Positions 46,285 to 58,875 are shown, counted from the stretch's first letter. The stretch is 64,000 bases of DNA from Kryptolebias marmoratus (GCF_001649575.2 NC_051452.1:2271846-2335845), one strand, 5' to 3'. The notes: generated from the letters alone by a model not told the origin. Made by a program: numbers and translations.

Positions 46285-46945
46285 AATAAAGGCCTTGCAT
46301 TCCTTGAAGGGATGTGAAACCTTGAAAACAGCATAATCTGACAAGATATTGCATAATTTCTTAGCACTCAGAATATGTGTTGTAATAGTGAACAATTCTG
46401 AGATATTACCACATCAAATTTTAGCATAATATCTGTCAAGCTGACTGAGTTGGTGCCATTTTTGTGTTTGCTAAATTTGATTTGCTGTAGTGGCCACCTT
46501 TTAATTGGATTGACTTCTTTAATCAGTAACAGTTGTACATCCAATGATTACTTTTTGAGAGTTACATTAACAAAAAAACTGTTCCTTGGTTAATGAGATA
46601 TTTTGCTAATACACAAATAAGTTAACGACACCAGTTAATGCCAAAGGTTTTAAGCTTTAAAATCTTTTAGAATCTGTAATGGTCAGAATATGTGTTGGGG
46701 ATAATCCTCATCTAATGTCACACCAAATTTGATGCCAATATCTGTAGAGATAACAGAGTTAAAGCCCTTTTTGTGTTTTCTAAAATCACTTGGCTTTGGC
46801 GGGCATCTTAAATTGACTTCCAAAGTTAATTAGTTGTAGCTGCTCCTTTAAAATAACAGAGTTTTATGAAAATTTATCCAGTACACAGACTTTTCCAAAA
46901 ACATTACCGCTAGCCTTTCAGCGGCGGGTGACAAAAATCAAACTT
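46285..46945 (+). repeat. Interspersed repeat family R, copies G and H in tandem
   Basis: Copy G (46285-46625) begins GCATTCCTTGAAGGGATG and has CTCAGAATATGTGTTGTAAT, ATTACCACATCAAATTTTAG, GCCATTTTTGTGTTTGC, TTGCTGTAGTGGCCACC, TTGTACATCCAATGATTAC and TGAGATATTTTGCTAATAC. Copy H (46630-46945) repeats the same order: GGTCAGAATATGTGTTGGGG, ATGTCACACCAAATTTGATG, CCCTTTTTGTGTTTTC, GCTTTGGCGGGCATC, TTAGTTGTAGC, TATGAAAATTTATCCAG. It ends CCGCTAGCCTTTCAGCGGCG, a small hairpin (46907-46926). This is the clearest head-to-tail dimer. Confidence 0.8.
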
Positions 46946-47079
46946 CTAATCCAAAAATGCATTCATATGCAGTGATCCTTTGTGAAGCATTGCAAAATGT
47001 TTTTTTTTTTTTATTATTAGATGCCATGCTCATTGTGGTTATGTTTCTCCGAAAAGCCACACTTCCATGTAGAATGAAG

Positions 47080-47215
47080 GGAGGCTGAGGTGGAGGAGGC
47101 TTGTAGAGTTCTGTGGTAACCTAAATAATTACACGCCCTGTTCTCCCAGAGTGATTAATTATATCTGCGGAAAGGGATTTCTTATTTTAGAGCCCTCCAC
47201 AGACAAGTGCTGGTG
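47080..47215. promoter_or_regulatory. Candidate homeodomain-rich enhancer
   Basis: CTAAATAATTACACGCC (47121-47137) and GTGATTAATTATATC (47151-47165, with TAATTA at 47156-47161) are joined by CTGTTCTCCCAGA, then GGAAAGGGATTTC. The high-complexity block begins just after the poly-T and purine-rich flank. Typical of conserved non-coding elements; no conservation data available. Confidence 0.35.
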
Positions 47216-47219
47216 GGGA

Positions 47220-50200
47220 AAAAGACAAGGAAAAGAAGAAGAAAGAGGGGGGAAGAAAAGCAAAATACAAGGAGGTCCTTATCAAATCTTTTCTTGACAG
47301 ATTTAGGCTGAATATAAGAGTTGCAGAGTAATATCTTTTTCTGTCTGGTCAGCTTGCAAGAGCTGCACTGAGAACATGAAGGGTTTAAAATGAATCAGTG
47401 TTTTACAGTGGGCATAATTAACTGCATTTGAGGGTTTTGACAGGATATTGGAGGAAATTTTACTGCGTTGTATATAGCATTTGGGAAGGATTAGTACTTC
47501 TCATGCCCATTACTTCACATAAATTCTTCATTTTCCTTATCTGTATCCACCAGAGTGGCCTTTCCAAAAGGGTTCCGTACATACATGCTTCATTTTGGCT
47601 GCGAGGGTATTCCCCCCTGGCTGACTGCATGCGGTCTGATTTGCCACGTCAGGGAGCTGGATTTAAATTTGTTATGATGCAGCTTAACATTGAGTTGGGA
47701 GGGGGCTTGAGGTAGGAGGTCATAGGAGGATGAGAAGCCTTGTGGAAATCTCATCAGACTAAATTTTCCTTTGCCCAAAATGGTACAACTTTCAGATTTT
47801 ATTTGCGAGATAAAACAAATCAGAGAAAGAAAAAAAGTGAAGGCCACAAATGCGTATTTTAGTCAAGATTATTCAATGACACTAGGTGAACACTAATGAA
47901 AGTGATTTATCATGGTCAGTTACAACAGGATGAAAAATTTCAGGAATTATTTATAATGTTTTAATGATCTGTTAGTTTTTTGTGACCCAGGCAATCTAGA
48001 AAATTGAGATTTCCAACATAAACCTAAAAAAAGAAAATTAGTGAAATCCCAAATAATCCTAACCAACGAACTCTGGAACCCAGCACAAGCAAGTAGATGG
48101 GTTGTACTAACAGCAAGTACAACTAAAAAAGAAGAGTGAACAAGTGAAAAACAAGAAAATTTAAAAAAAAGCTGATATTGTGTTATGGTTTGAAATTAGA
48201 CCCCTTTATTCCCTTGGCTCTAGTTGTCATCCAATGCCTTCAAAATGTATACAAATCTTGTATTTCAGGAAACAACCTAACCTGGTTATTTGGATTGAAG
48301 AACTTTTTGGAGTCATACTGCAGGGCTAGGTCTATTTTCAGAAAGATGCCTGTGTCTGTGGTGGATTTTCTGCTTTTCCAGCAAGCAACTAAGAAATTGT
48401 GCCACCTCGAGAAACTCTGTCTAATTTTTGTTTTGTTGTTGTCTACAGTCCCACGTTGTGTAATCAACCCATATTTATCAATCCACCTGCTTACAGCACA
48501 AAGCTCCTTAAAAAAAGTTTTGTGTGCCACATTCATATGAACTGATCTTGTGATTTTTATTAAATTAATTGCATAAAGCATTAAAACATTCTAGTTTTTA
48601 TTATCTGATTTTATTGTTATCATGTCAAACCAGTCAGTTTCTCTTATTGCCCTGACAGGCAGTAAAACTAATGATATGGTCCACAGAATGTCCACAGACT
48701 TATTGGTTTTGTGTGTCTGGATTTCAAACATCAATGTTAAGGAGGATAACTCGGGTCGATAAGTTCAGATCACTGCTCAGTTGGCTCCGAAACATCCATG
48801 CACTGGGTCAGCACTCATTCACATAGCTGTAGGGGCAAATTTAGTACCATCCCACCTCTAAATGAGTTATAATCTTTGAAATGCTCTTAGCCTTTTCATA
48901 GCTGTGGGAGCAACAGTGACACAGTCAACCTGCCCATTATGTAGTGAATCTGTCACTGGTTCTATAATTTCTTCCACTCTCCAGCTGAAGTCTTTGAGCA
49001 GTGCTGCTTCTTCTCGGTTTGCCAAACTGGCTCATAGAAATTAAACAATAGAAAGCTTTCTTTCCTGCCCAATGGGACATTCTGGCTCACAGAAGGCTTA
49101 CTTGACTCTTTTCTTGCACATCTGCGCTGAAGGGGTGAAGGGGCTGCTCATGCTGAGTATGCAGCAAAATGATAGGGCAATTTGTACTTAAAGAGATCAG
49201 AGCAATGCAAAATGTAAAGACCTCTTTTTTTTTGACTGGAACTCTATCATTCATCATATTTCATAGACTTAATATGTTTTTTTGGCAGAAAATATCTGAT
49301 TGTCTCTTGTTCTTTGCAGCACACTCATAATTGCTGCAGTTAATTAATTTTTTTTACACAGGAATAACTTGGAAACTGTATGCATAATATAACCTTAAAA
49401 CCTTAGAGGCTGAAAAAATGTTTGTATGATGTTGGTGTGGAAAAAAGTGTCCTCTTCAATATGCCCAACTCTTGCATGGGCAGTAGCTGGTTATAGGCTA
49501 TGAACCTACCTCAAAACAACTGTTTTTATCACGTTGTTTGGCGTGATTGCTTGTCATTTATTTCTCACTTAGCCCACACTTTCAAATAAATGAAAAGTGC
49601 TTTTAATTATCTTGTTTCATTGGCTACAGCCAAGAAAGCTCCATCTGGTTGTTGTGTGATAGAAACACGACTGCAAAAGATCCAAAGTTGCATTAGACAT
49701 TCTACCTGCCAAGATTCTCAGCGCCTTGTTAATAAAAAGCTGTGATGCTTGCATTTTCTGTTGACAAAAGACTGGAGATTGAGAAGTTGCGAATGCTTCT
49801 AAAGCTACACAGAAAAATTTAACTTCAAACTATAAAATGCAACCAGAAATTCAGTCCAACAAGTTGCTCAGCCCTCAACATGAGTTGCAGCTGAAGCCAG
49901 ACTTTGTTGGTAAACATTTGCTTTCTTTTTGCAAAAAAAAAAAAAAAGGAACATTTGTGCAGAAAATACTGATATATGTATAACATTTCATTTAATGCCT
50001 GGAAATGATAAACTTTACACCTGTAGACAGAATCAAATGAGATGGTTTCGGAGACGCACTCAATCGCTTTTTAGAACAAAAGGTGATGGAGTTCAAGGAA
50101 TAGAGAAAGGGATTTAGATGGAATGCAGAAAGAAGGCAGACATATAGAAAGCTCAGGGCTTGACTATAGAGCAATAGAAATACGAGGTATGATATGTACC

Positions 50201-50685
50201 CTTCAAGGAAACAAAGCTCAAAAAGCTTAGAGTTCAGAAGAACGGCATTAGAGTAGCTTCTAAAACTGATCCAGAGCGTTGAAGTACTTGTATTTTTGTA
50301 AGGCTTGCGGTCCAAGCAATATTTAATGCAAAATTAGTAAATGGGAGACAATCAGGCTTAAATTAAGTTCTGTTGCGTTACTTTCTATCGTAGCAATGAC
50401 AGAAGCTATTAACTTAGCCTTAAAGACAAGCCACCTTTTAAGCTGCCACTGGCTCTTCACAATTGAGCTGGCCGTTTTTCCTGATGGCGAGAGCTTACAC
50501 AAATGAAATCGGCATCATAAAACCATAAGAACTGTGTGTGGGATACAAATTACACACCGATGGCGTGGAGGACAAGGCATAAAATATGTGCTGAACATCT
50601 TCCATTCCAAATCCCACGACTAGCTGGTCACATAGACCATCTGTCATCCATAAATCAAACCCTCAAGCTGCAATATTGGCTTACC
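47220..50685. other. Spacer, no gene recognised
   Basis: Frames at 48178-48540 (plus, 120 codons) and 48240-48581 (minus, 113 codons) overlap on opposite strands and show no domain. About 48900-49150 is balanced, with CGGTTTGCCAAACTGGC near 49015 (an NFI-like arrangement) and AAACAATAG (SOX-like) near 49043. An A15 run is at 49933-49947. Confidence 0.4.
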
Positions 50686-50689
50686 CTTA

Positions 50690-50840
50690 CACATACCAAC
50701 TGTTTCAGCTCTGTGACTACCTATCTTGCAGGTTGAGTAGCAGCAACTCAGCTTCACACCCTCGTCACACAAATCAAATCAAGACGGAAATAAGACATCT
50801 TGGCCCTGCTTGAACAAGTTTTATAAAAGAGCCTAGACAC
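50690..50840 (+). repeat. Diverged duplicated segment Q, copy 2
   Basis: Partner of 19340-19515, in the same orientation and order: AACTGTTTCAGCTCTGTGAC, TACCTATCTTGCAGG, a CATCTTGGCCCTGCTTGAAC block, then GTTTTATAAAAGAGCCT. Confidence 0.6.
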
Positions 50841-50869
50841 TATGAACCTAACTAGAAAAAGAATATTGT

Positions 50870-51530
50870 AGTGGACACAATCCTTCCCTTCTCTATTTTA
50901 ATTAAAATTATACTGTGTCCTTACTTAAACTCGTTGCTTACATTTTGGTGAATGGCTCTTAAAAAGTGACTAAGCTGTGAACTGTTAGTGCCATGTGAGC
51001 AGTAAGTTAAAATGTTTTGTGAGAACAGTTCCTGAAACGCAGTGATTAATGTGCGTCCACTCATCCACACTCCACAGCTTTGTGATGCAACACATCTAAC
51101 TGAGTCACACATGTGAGCATGGTGTGAACTAGACCCCAGAGTGTGTTGAGGAAGAAGAGTGTGAGATGAAACGCAGGGTGGAAATCAAAAAATTCAGATA
51201 GGGCATGCTCTTTTTGGGGGGCAGAACTAAAAAGAAACAATATCTGAATTTGAAATTGAACTCCTTTTTTATTTCATTGATGACTGACTGAAATCTGGCA
51301 GCAACTCTTGGAACAAAATGTGCAGCCACAGAAGCTTCATTCATGACTTTTAATATTTTGAAATTTTGAACCTATTTAAGCTTTCACCGTGAGTTTTTCT
51401 ATAAATACGGGCAGCATTGAGATGCAACTGCTGTCAACAGTTTGTTAATAGTTTTCCATCTGTGGAAAAGTGCCCTCTGAAAAGAAGCTCTCCCTTTCTC
51501 ACTTTCTTAAAGAAAAGATCTTTTTATTAG
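50870..51530. other. Spacer, nothing recognised
   Basis: Short minus-strand frames (50921-51112, 51129-51344) have no recognisable domain. No repeats seen. Confidence 0.45.
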
Positions 51531-51534
51531 CCCA

Positions 51535-52215
51535 CTGCCTTTGAATCCTCCACCAAGGCCTCAACCGCCAAAGGAGCACTTTTAATTCATCAGCGGGGGG
51601 ACACTGAAGGCTGTTCTGGATCATTGGACAGACAGCGTCTGAAGTCTGAAAGACAGAGAGGGAGAGCGAGGCGCGAAAAGGCGGAGAAAAGGAGTGACTT
51701 GGTAATTTAAAAAGTCTCCCATATAGAACGAATGAATGACTTTGCAAACAGTAGGGTAGAAAGACCTCCACCATTTAATTATCGAGTAATTGTTAAGTCC
51801 ATAACAACAGAGACCTGTAAGCGGGAGACAAGGGAAGAAGGACGGCTCCATGAAAACGTAATTAGCTGAATATCATTTCTCTTCACTCTCAGCCACTGTA
51901 GAATTTAAGGGGATGGAGAAAGAAAAACAGAGACAAGCTCCTTTTGAGATAAAACTAAATGCAGTGTCACTGTTTAGATCTTCAGTGACTTGGATCAATA
52001 TGCAATTACCTCTGGGAGGAAGAAGCACCTTCTCCCCACATCTTTTCATTCCCTCTTTCACCCTCTTCATTCCCATGGAGAAACGACACGGCTGCAGTAG
52101 ACTGTCAGTGTGTCTAAACCAGGCAACAGATGTATCCCTACTTTGTTCTGTTTCAATTAAGAATTCAAAACAACTAAGGAACAATTCATTTAGCTTTTCT
52201 TCTGGGTGAAACTTC
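51535..52215. promoter_or_regulatory. Candidate regulatory region, GC-balanced
   Basis: A 650-bp block with GC clearly above its flanks. CCATTTAATTATCGAGTAATTG (two homeodomain-type cores, about 51771-51792), TCCATAACAACAG (SOX-like) and TTTGCAAACAG words occur. Overlapping open frames on both strands (51499-51774 and 51873-52307 minus, 51913-52209 plus) contradict each other and carry no recognisable domain. A non-coding RNA exon or enhancer is possible. Confidence 0.28.
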
Positions 52216-52240
52216 CTTTTCCCCTGTGATAACTCAAGTG

Positions 52241-52410
52241 GATAACAGCGTGGCCTGGAGGGCGAGGCTGAAAAATGAAGCTTGTGATTTAAAGTTCGGA
52301 GGATCATCAGACAGAGTTCAAACTCCTGGAACAGTTAGAGGTGGAGAGGCATGCACTCCGTTCACCTTCGGTGACACCAGCCATTGCCCTGCAGCACATC
52401 ACTTAGACGA
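52241..52410 (+). mobile_element. Possible tRNA-derived SINE
   Basis: GCGTGGCCTGGAGGGCGAGG starts a tRNA-like head: TGGCCTGGAGG fits the polymerase III box A pattern TRGYNNARNGG with one mismatch. AGCTTGTGATTTAAAGTTCG follows as in teleost tRNA-derived SINEs. The expected box B (GGTTCGAATCC) is too decayed to find, and the body (AGAGGTGGAGAGGCATGCAC, CCTTCGGTGACACC) is only loosely like what I remember. Confidence 0.4.
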
Positions 52411-52419
52411 CTACTAATA

Positions 52420-53505
52420 GATCCCATTCAGTTCGTCTTCACGCTGATTTTAGACATCAGTATCCTGAAAATTATTGTTAATTAGTTGTAATAAATGTCA
52501 TCTGTAAAGTTTCTGCCAGTAACTGGTTTGTTTAAATTAAAATTAAAGCACAAATGTATAAACATTTATTCGAATTGTGCCTGCATTTCTTTCTCAATGC
52601 TGCTTAGTTGTTTTTTTTTTTGGTCTGTAACTACTGGAAAGCGATTTATTATGGATAAAATGTTGGGAGGCACTCCACCATTTTGAATTATTTCATCCAG
52701 AGGTATTTTTAGTTTTGATCGGTGAACATTTTTCAGTTGATAGGCATCCAAACAATGTTTATAGGTACTGTTTACAAACTATAACAAAACTTTTAAAAAT
52801 TATTATATTGAACTTTATAAATAATGTAGTTAGTTTGCTTCAGAAGTTTTCCAACTATATTGATATGCAACTTTTTTTTTTATTTTAGACATTTTTACCA
52901 ACCTATGATTAAATTGTACACTGGAGTCCAACTCAAATCTTTAAACTACACTTTCTGCTCACATTAAATTTTTATTTGTCCCTTTTGGTTGGCGAATGGT
53001 TCAAGGGATAATTGTCTATTTTAATCTCTTTGTCTGTAAACACATTTTGTTCAACATCAAATAGTCAAACCAGCTGCAGGTCTTGGAACGTCATGACAGC
53101 TCTGTTCTCAACCTAGGTTCCAGATTAAACAGCTGCTATGGCCTGATTGTCTCCTGTCAATAGGGACTAAAAGAAACATACTTCTTCTATAGTGGCTCCA
53201 AGGCAATGCTCTCCCCAGTGGATGCTCACTTCTTTGTCCATTTACCATTTCATTTCATTGCGGTTCTCTTTAGAAAAGAGCAGAGATAGTATGGGGAGCA
53301 AAAAATACAAAAGCTCCACCAAGTCAACAATAAAAGGCTATAATATAAGAGATCTCAAATTAATAACAAGAGGGATTGATCAAAGTTTAGCCTATATGAT
53401 TGACATTCTATGATTAAAAACCATCAAAAGCATTATAAACCACATTAAACACTTCTGAAATTAAAGATTTTATGAAAGTTGGAGTACCCTTGAGACCAGA
53501 TGCTT
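52420..53505. other. AT-rich spacer, nothing recognised
   Basis: Poly-T runs are near 52611 and 52871. No frame above 75 codons. Confidence 0.5.
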
Positions 53506-53510
53506 TTTTT

Positions 53511-53595
53511 CCATCCATCCATTTTCTTTACCCACTTCTCCCTTCTGATTTGCAGGAAGTTGGTGCCTACCTCCAGCAACCCTGAATTCGGTGAA
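53511..53595 (-). mobile_element. Retroposon tail (GATG-type), minus strand
   Basis: Reverse-complemented it reads CAGGGTTGCTGGAGGTAGGC, a degraded middle, GGGTAAAGAAAATGGATGGA. That is the common teleost pattern ACCCT...GGATAAGCGG...GAAAATGGATGGATGG. The plus-strand relative is at 58881. Confidence 0.55.
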
Positions 53596-53599
53596 GTCA

Positions 53600-56225
53600 A
53601 CAGTTTGTTTTTGCAGCCTGCCACCTATAGCATTACATTTTAAATTAAAGGGTTTACCTAAAAAAAAAAAAAAACAGTACGACGGAGTCAAACTTTGGTA
53701 GAAGTTACTCAATATCTGTACAGACAGCTTCATCTCACTGCCACAGAACTTGTCACTATGGCAACTAAACAGGAGAATGAGGTATAATTTTAACTTTGAA
53801 AAAAAAAATGGGAAAAAAGCTCAACATTTGCAAGATATTGTGTTGAAACTAGATTCTTGCACTCTAGAAAGAATACCAATCGAGGACACATAAAGTAAAT
53901 TGTAATGGTGTACACAATTTCCTTAACTCACCTGAGGACATAATTTTAAAGTGTCCAATGTCTATGTTGGTCAAGTTTTACAATATGTGCTTAGACACTG
54001 TCACAGCTACAACCTGAATACCTAAAAATCTTTTCGTATTTTGACTTAAAAAAATCTAATATGCCACCAGTAAGTGGAACGTCATAAATTTCCTCTGTAA
54101 CTTTTAATATCCACTAAAACAAGGAGGACGAGGGGACGGTCGGTGGCATTAATCTGCAACTGACTTAATGTGAGACCCGTCCAACTCCACGTTAATAAAT
54201 GTTCTTTCACATTTTTGCTTTCTTGTCACACTCTGTTGGTGCTTGTAAAAAGGTTGACGAAGGTACGCAAGTTAATAAAAAATACATATATATATGTTTG
54301 ATTGATAGATATTCTTATCTAGGGAAGAAATAGTTGCCTCACTGATGGAAAATGTACTTGAACTGTCAGTAGCAATGTTTCTGTCTTAAGCTGAGCTCTG
54401 GGGACAAGTCTCACTTTAATTGCTATCTGCACACAAAAAAAACATGTCCAGCACATAAACTCCACTAGAGTACAGTTGATTGGCCTTAGTTTATTTTAAA
54501 TGTTTAATAATTAAAGTGGGCAAAGCATAGAAGAGTATCTCAACTTATTCTGAATGTTTAGGGGTCTTTTATTTTCACAGCGAAGTCCAGACACGGGGCA
54601 TAGTTCTTTATTTGATTAACTTTAAATACTGTCTGCAAGTTTTGAACATGCCCCATATTGTCCATTTAATGTAACACTGATTGTGTAGTTTTTGAGCAAG
54701 ATGCCCACATTGTGCAGTACAGATGCTTGGTTAGAATCATTTTGTATGATATTGTAATGCCTTTTCTTCCTCTGACTTTAACCAAATTCCTAAACCTAAT
54801 GCATAGTTTCAATTCTTATAATTTATCTATAGATGTTCGTTCATGAAATATGAAAGTGGAAAGTCCAGTGCTGTTATCACACCCACACGTTCCAGATGAT
54901 GTGCTTCGTGGAACTTTACGGGAGGGACTTTTTGAGGGAGAAACACTGGTGCAATAAAAGTTCCAGCTGCTTTGAGAAATAACTACATTTTACACCCTGG
55001 GCTACAAAGTTAGAAAACCTAAAGAACAGTGAAGTATCTGGCTAGAGTTGTTCACAAACATCATAAAGAGTGAGACGAAATCCCAGTACATCTCTTCCCA
55101 TTACCATTTAGCCATAGACCTGCTTTTGTGCACTCAATGAGAATACGGTGCTTGCAGTTCTTTTTACGATATAGTTAAAAGGTCAAAGATGTAAGTCTGG
55201 CACGCTTCAAACTGCAATGAGTTGTGCTAAAAAATCAACTCACAAATCTAAATACTATTTTACTGTCAAGATGATTGTAATATATAGTTTGATGAATTTC
55301 AATATAAAGTATTTGCTGCATTGCTTACTGTGTTTTATTTATTTATGCTTCAGTGAATTAGTATAAAAACCGTGGAAGTGATTGTCTGTTTTCAACTTGG
55401 GTGACTTTTTCTGCAAAGGTTTCCTGTGCGGTACATTTCCATCAAGCAAATTTATCTCAGCTACAAACACTGTCCCCCGCTTTCAGTTCAAACTCACACT
55501 CTTGCTTTGTTTCCCATTTTACATATCAAGTAACATGTCGTTCAAATGCTCCACATGAGCCACCGTCGCCCTTTAGATCTTCTTCTGAAACACTGAAGCT
55601 TCCACTGACTAAGGGAGCACTTTACTCTGGTCTTTTCAGGGTGAGACTGTGGAGGTATGAAAATGAGAGGAAGAGTAGTTTTATGCTAATGGACTCTCTT
55701 GGGGAAAAAGGTGGTTGGTGGCGATCTCACATTCAACACGAGCATGACTCACACTAAGAAAACACTGTCTTCAACAAATTCAGTCATCATTGTTAGTCTA
55801 AATATAAGTCTGTGGTTGCAGAGATGTATTAGGGGGAATCACTGCTGTATATATTTTGACAAAACTGTATCAATTATTCATCATATTTGTAAAAAATCTG
55901 TTTTACCGCAGAGCTGAGAATTCAGATATATAAAGATTAATAGTTACAGACTTTATGCCAAATATATATTTTGTACAAGGAATCCCATTTGTGCTGTTTC
56001 TGTTGCTAAATCGTGACTGGATATCTGAGCCAAACCTGTTGTGTTGTACCCCGTTTAGTTATCTGTTTGGGAGTATTGAACAGAATTAATGGGGACTTAT
56101 TTAGAATGAAGCTGCACAGTTTGTAGCTACACAGGTCATTATGAATCTTAATCACTGTCTTTTTAGTCACCCAAATCTTCAGATACTGTTAGTGTGGGCG
56201 TTCTTTCAAAATTAACACTTTATAC
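53600..56225. other. AT-rich spacer, no gene recognised
   Basis: An A15 run is at 53660-53674 and an AT microsatellite near 54284. The 118-codon plus frame at 55401-55757 lies in somewhat balanced sequence but has no recognisable domain. Confidence 0.45.
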
Positions 56226-56229
56226 AAGA

Positions 56230-56905
56230 AGTCATTGCTTGAAGGAATTCATATCAACCACTGAATTTCATGCCAGAGTTTGACAAAATTATGTCGTGTT
56301 TAGAAATGATAGTTATAGATGTTTTTTGGTGAAACCTTGTTATGCACAATCTCATGCATTATTGTGAGATGTCACGCTCAAAGTTTGCATTGTGAATGAC
56401 TATCAGCTGCTGATAATTAATTTTTGCTCGGTGTCTTTAACATAGGCTGAGTTTCAGCCATTTTTGTGTTGCCTACTGTTGATTAGCTGTGGCAGCCAAA
56501 TTGAATCTGATTAACTCCCAGAGTTAATTCGTGTCAAATGCTAACTTTCTGAAAGTTTCATTAAAATTCATTTAGTGGTTTATAAGATATTTTGGTAACA
56601 GGCAAACAGGGTTGACCCCAACAATTTATTCACCACACCAATTTTTAGCTCATTATTTGTAAAATTGACTGTATTATAACCGTTTTTGTGGTGGTGTTGT
56701 TTTTTTAAGGTCAATTGGCTGTGACAGCTATATTAAATCAGGCTGACTTTCAAAGTTAATAAGTTGTAGGTATACATACAAAGATTACTTTCAAAGAGTT
56801 TTGTTAAAATTCATCTAGTGGTTCTTGAGACGTTTTGATAACAGACTGATGAACAATGCACGTACACACACAGACGTGGGCAAAAACTTTATCATCCCAC
56901 TTCGT
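56230..56905 (+). repeat. Interspersed repeat family R, copies I and J in tandem
   Basis: Copy I (56230-56605): CATTGCTTGAAGGAATTCAT, CACAATCTCATGCATTATTG, TGAATGACTATCAGCTGCTG, AGCCATTTTTGTGTTGCC, TTGATTAGCTGTGGCAGCC, TTCATTAAAATTCATTTAGT, GTAACAGGCAAACAGG. Copy J (56606-56905) lacks the left part and starts near CACCACACCAATTTTTAGCT. It continues with ACTGTATTATAACCGTTTTT, CAATTGGCTGTGACAGC, GTTAAAATTCATCTAGTGGT, a CA tract and GGGCAAAAACTTTATCATCC at its end. Same strand, head to tail. Confidence 0.8.
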
Positions 56906-56909
56906 CTTT

Positions 56910-58875
56910 TGGCAGCATGTGGTAAAAGGTATGCAAGTTTATATAAATAATACTTGTTGCTTTATAGGTGCAGTATGTGAAAGAACTATTTTTTGGTCAG
57001 TGATTGATTACAAACCTTTTAGAAGTTGGCAAGGAACTTGGATGTGAATGCATAAAAAGATAATCAAGTCTAATATTCCAAAGTTAAATCAATAGTTCAA
57101 CACTTTTGAAGTAAGTTTACCTCTTTAAACAACCTCAGTTTGGAGAAACTGATTTAATTATGGTCTGATTATGACTAGTCTGAATGAGAACAAAACCAAA
57201 TATCTAGTGAGTGAGTGAGTGAATCCATGCTTGTCTTGGCACCATTCAGGCTAGCTAACTTGTCAGTCTGGTCAGAACTAGTTGAGATTTCTCAAAATTG
57301 AGGTCTTTGAAGAGCTATCTACAACAGGTAAATATTTGTTCAGAACTTTTACACAGATCTGAACTTTGTTTTCAACTATCGGCAGAAAGTTAGATCGTGC
57401 AAACTGGTGGAGCTGACAAAATGAGTCATATTTTTTCTTTATTTGCACGACAAAAACCTTTAAAAACAATTGTAAAAAGCAAAAATAAATGCAGCTTATT
57501 TACTGTTGAAAACAATAACTCCTGAACAAAAGCTAAAAGCATAGCAAAAGTTGTGGACTGAGTAGAATCAATCACTGTAGTACCAACTGTGCACAATTTA
57601 TTTTTCTAGGCCATAGGAGTTCTCAGTTTGTTGCACTCTTCATCTAGGCCACGAGGGAGTCCAACAGGGGCCAGACAAATCCTTATTCCAGACAAACTCT
57701 CTCTCACACACAAGCTTGGGTCCAGTATGAAGCAAGTTGTTCAGTCAGTGCACCTAAGGGGATAGCTTCAGCCACCAGCCTCCAAATCCACTGACTGATC
57801 CAGTGCCCAGACTGTCGGGCCTTGCCCGGCCGCAACGCAATCTTTTAACCTTCACTAGCTGCTTCGAAGCCTCCGGTACTTCACATTGCGTCTCTACAGC
57901 CAGTTCAAGGGAGAATACAAAAACGAGCAAGAACAAGAGAAAGAGAAAGGATCATGGAGAAAAAAATAAAATAAAAAAAACACACCTTACCATGGCAAGA
58001 GAGATCTACGTAGAATCTTAAAGACAGCTGCAGAATTCGATGGATAGTCGGGCAATTTAATCATCAAAGCGTTAAAGTGGATGAGCTTTTTCATATTTTA
58101 AAAAATAAAGTTTCTAATGCTGAATTCTAGCTGTTGCTAAGCATGTTGGGTTGAAATATTCCTGTTGAGAAATATGTCTTGGAAGTTAGAGAACTGAAAG
58201 AAATCTAGGTTCCATATTGTCTGATTGCTGATCTAGGACATACACAAAATTCAGAATTCAGTTTGATATGCTGATAATCTCATTCATATGCTTTAAATAT
58301 TTTTGATTTATCTCAACAGTTTAAATCGAGAAAAAATAAGTTCCTTGCGTATGTCTCTGCCAATACTCCAAAACTGAAAACCTAGACGAGATGAAATATG
58401 TTGAACTGAGTTGACATATGAACATTTCTTTCGTTTTCGTCTTTAGTTATTATCAATAATAAAAGCTTATATAAATTCTTAGAATTACAAGAACTGAACA
58501 GCCAGGATAAGTATTTTTTAAAATCTAAATTAAGTACTTTCATGAAAATGTAGAAGTTGAAAAATGAAGGTATTTCTTTATAATTCATCATTTAGAGAAG
58601 CACAAGTCCATTTGATTCTGAAAAGTCTTGTCCTGTCTGTGTCCTTGTTATTATAGATTAAAAATGAGCAGTTTTTCTTTTGTTTTGAAATGTAAGAAAA
58701 CCAAACCAACAAAAAAGGCATACCTAGGAGACAAGCAAACACATTCTGAAAAATTCAATGTGAGAAAACTGGATACTTCAATTTTCTCCTAGGTACCCCA
58801 ATTTTCTCTTAGTGCATTCTTTAGGACGTGAGTGGGTGGATGTTTTTTTTTCGTTTTGTGTATTTCTTTGTTGGC
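56910..58875. other. Spacer, no gene recognised
   Basis: About 57600-57960 is GC-richer (TGCCCGGCCGCAACGC), with opposing short frames at 57754-57936 (minus) and 57803-58021 (plus) that show no domain. The rest is AT-rich. A GTGA repeat lies near 57207-57221. Confidence 0.45.
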
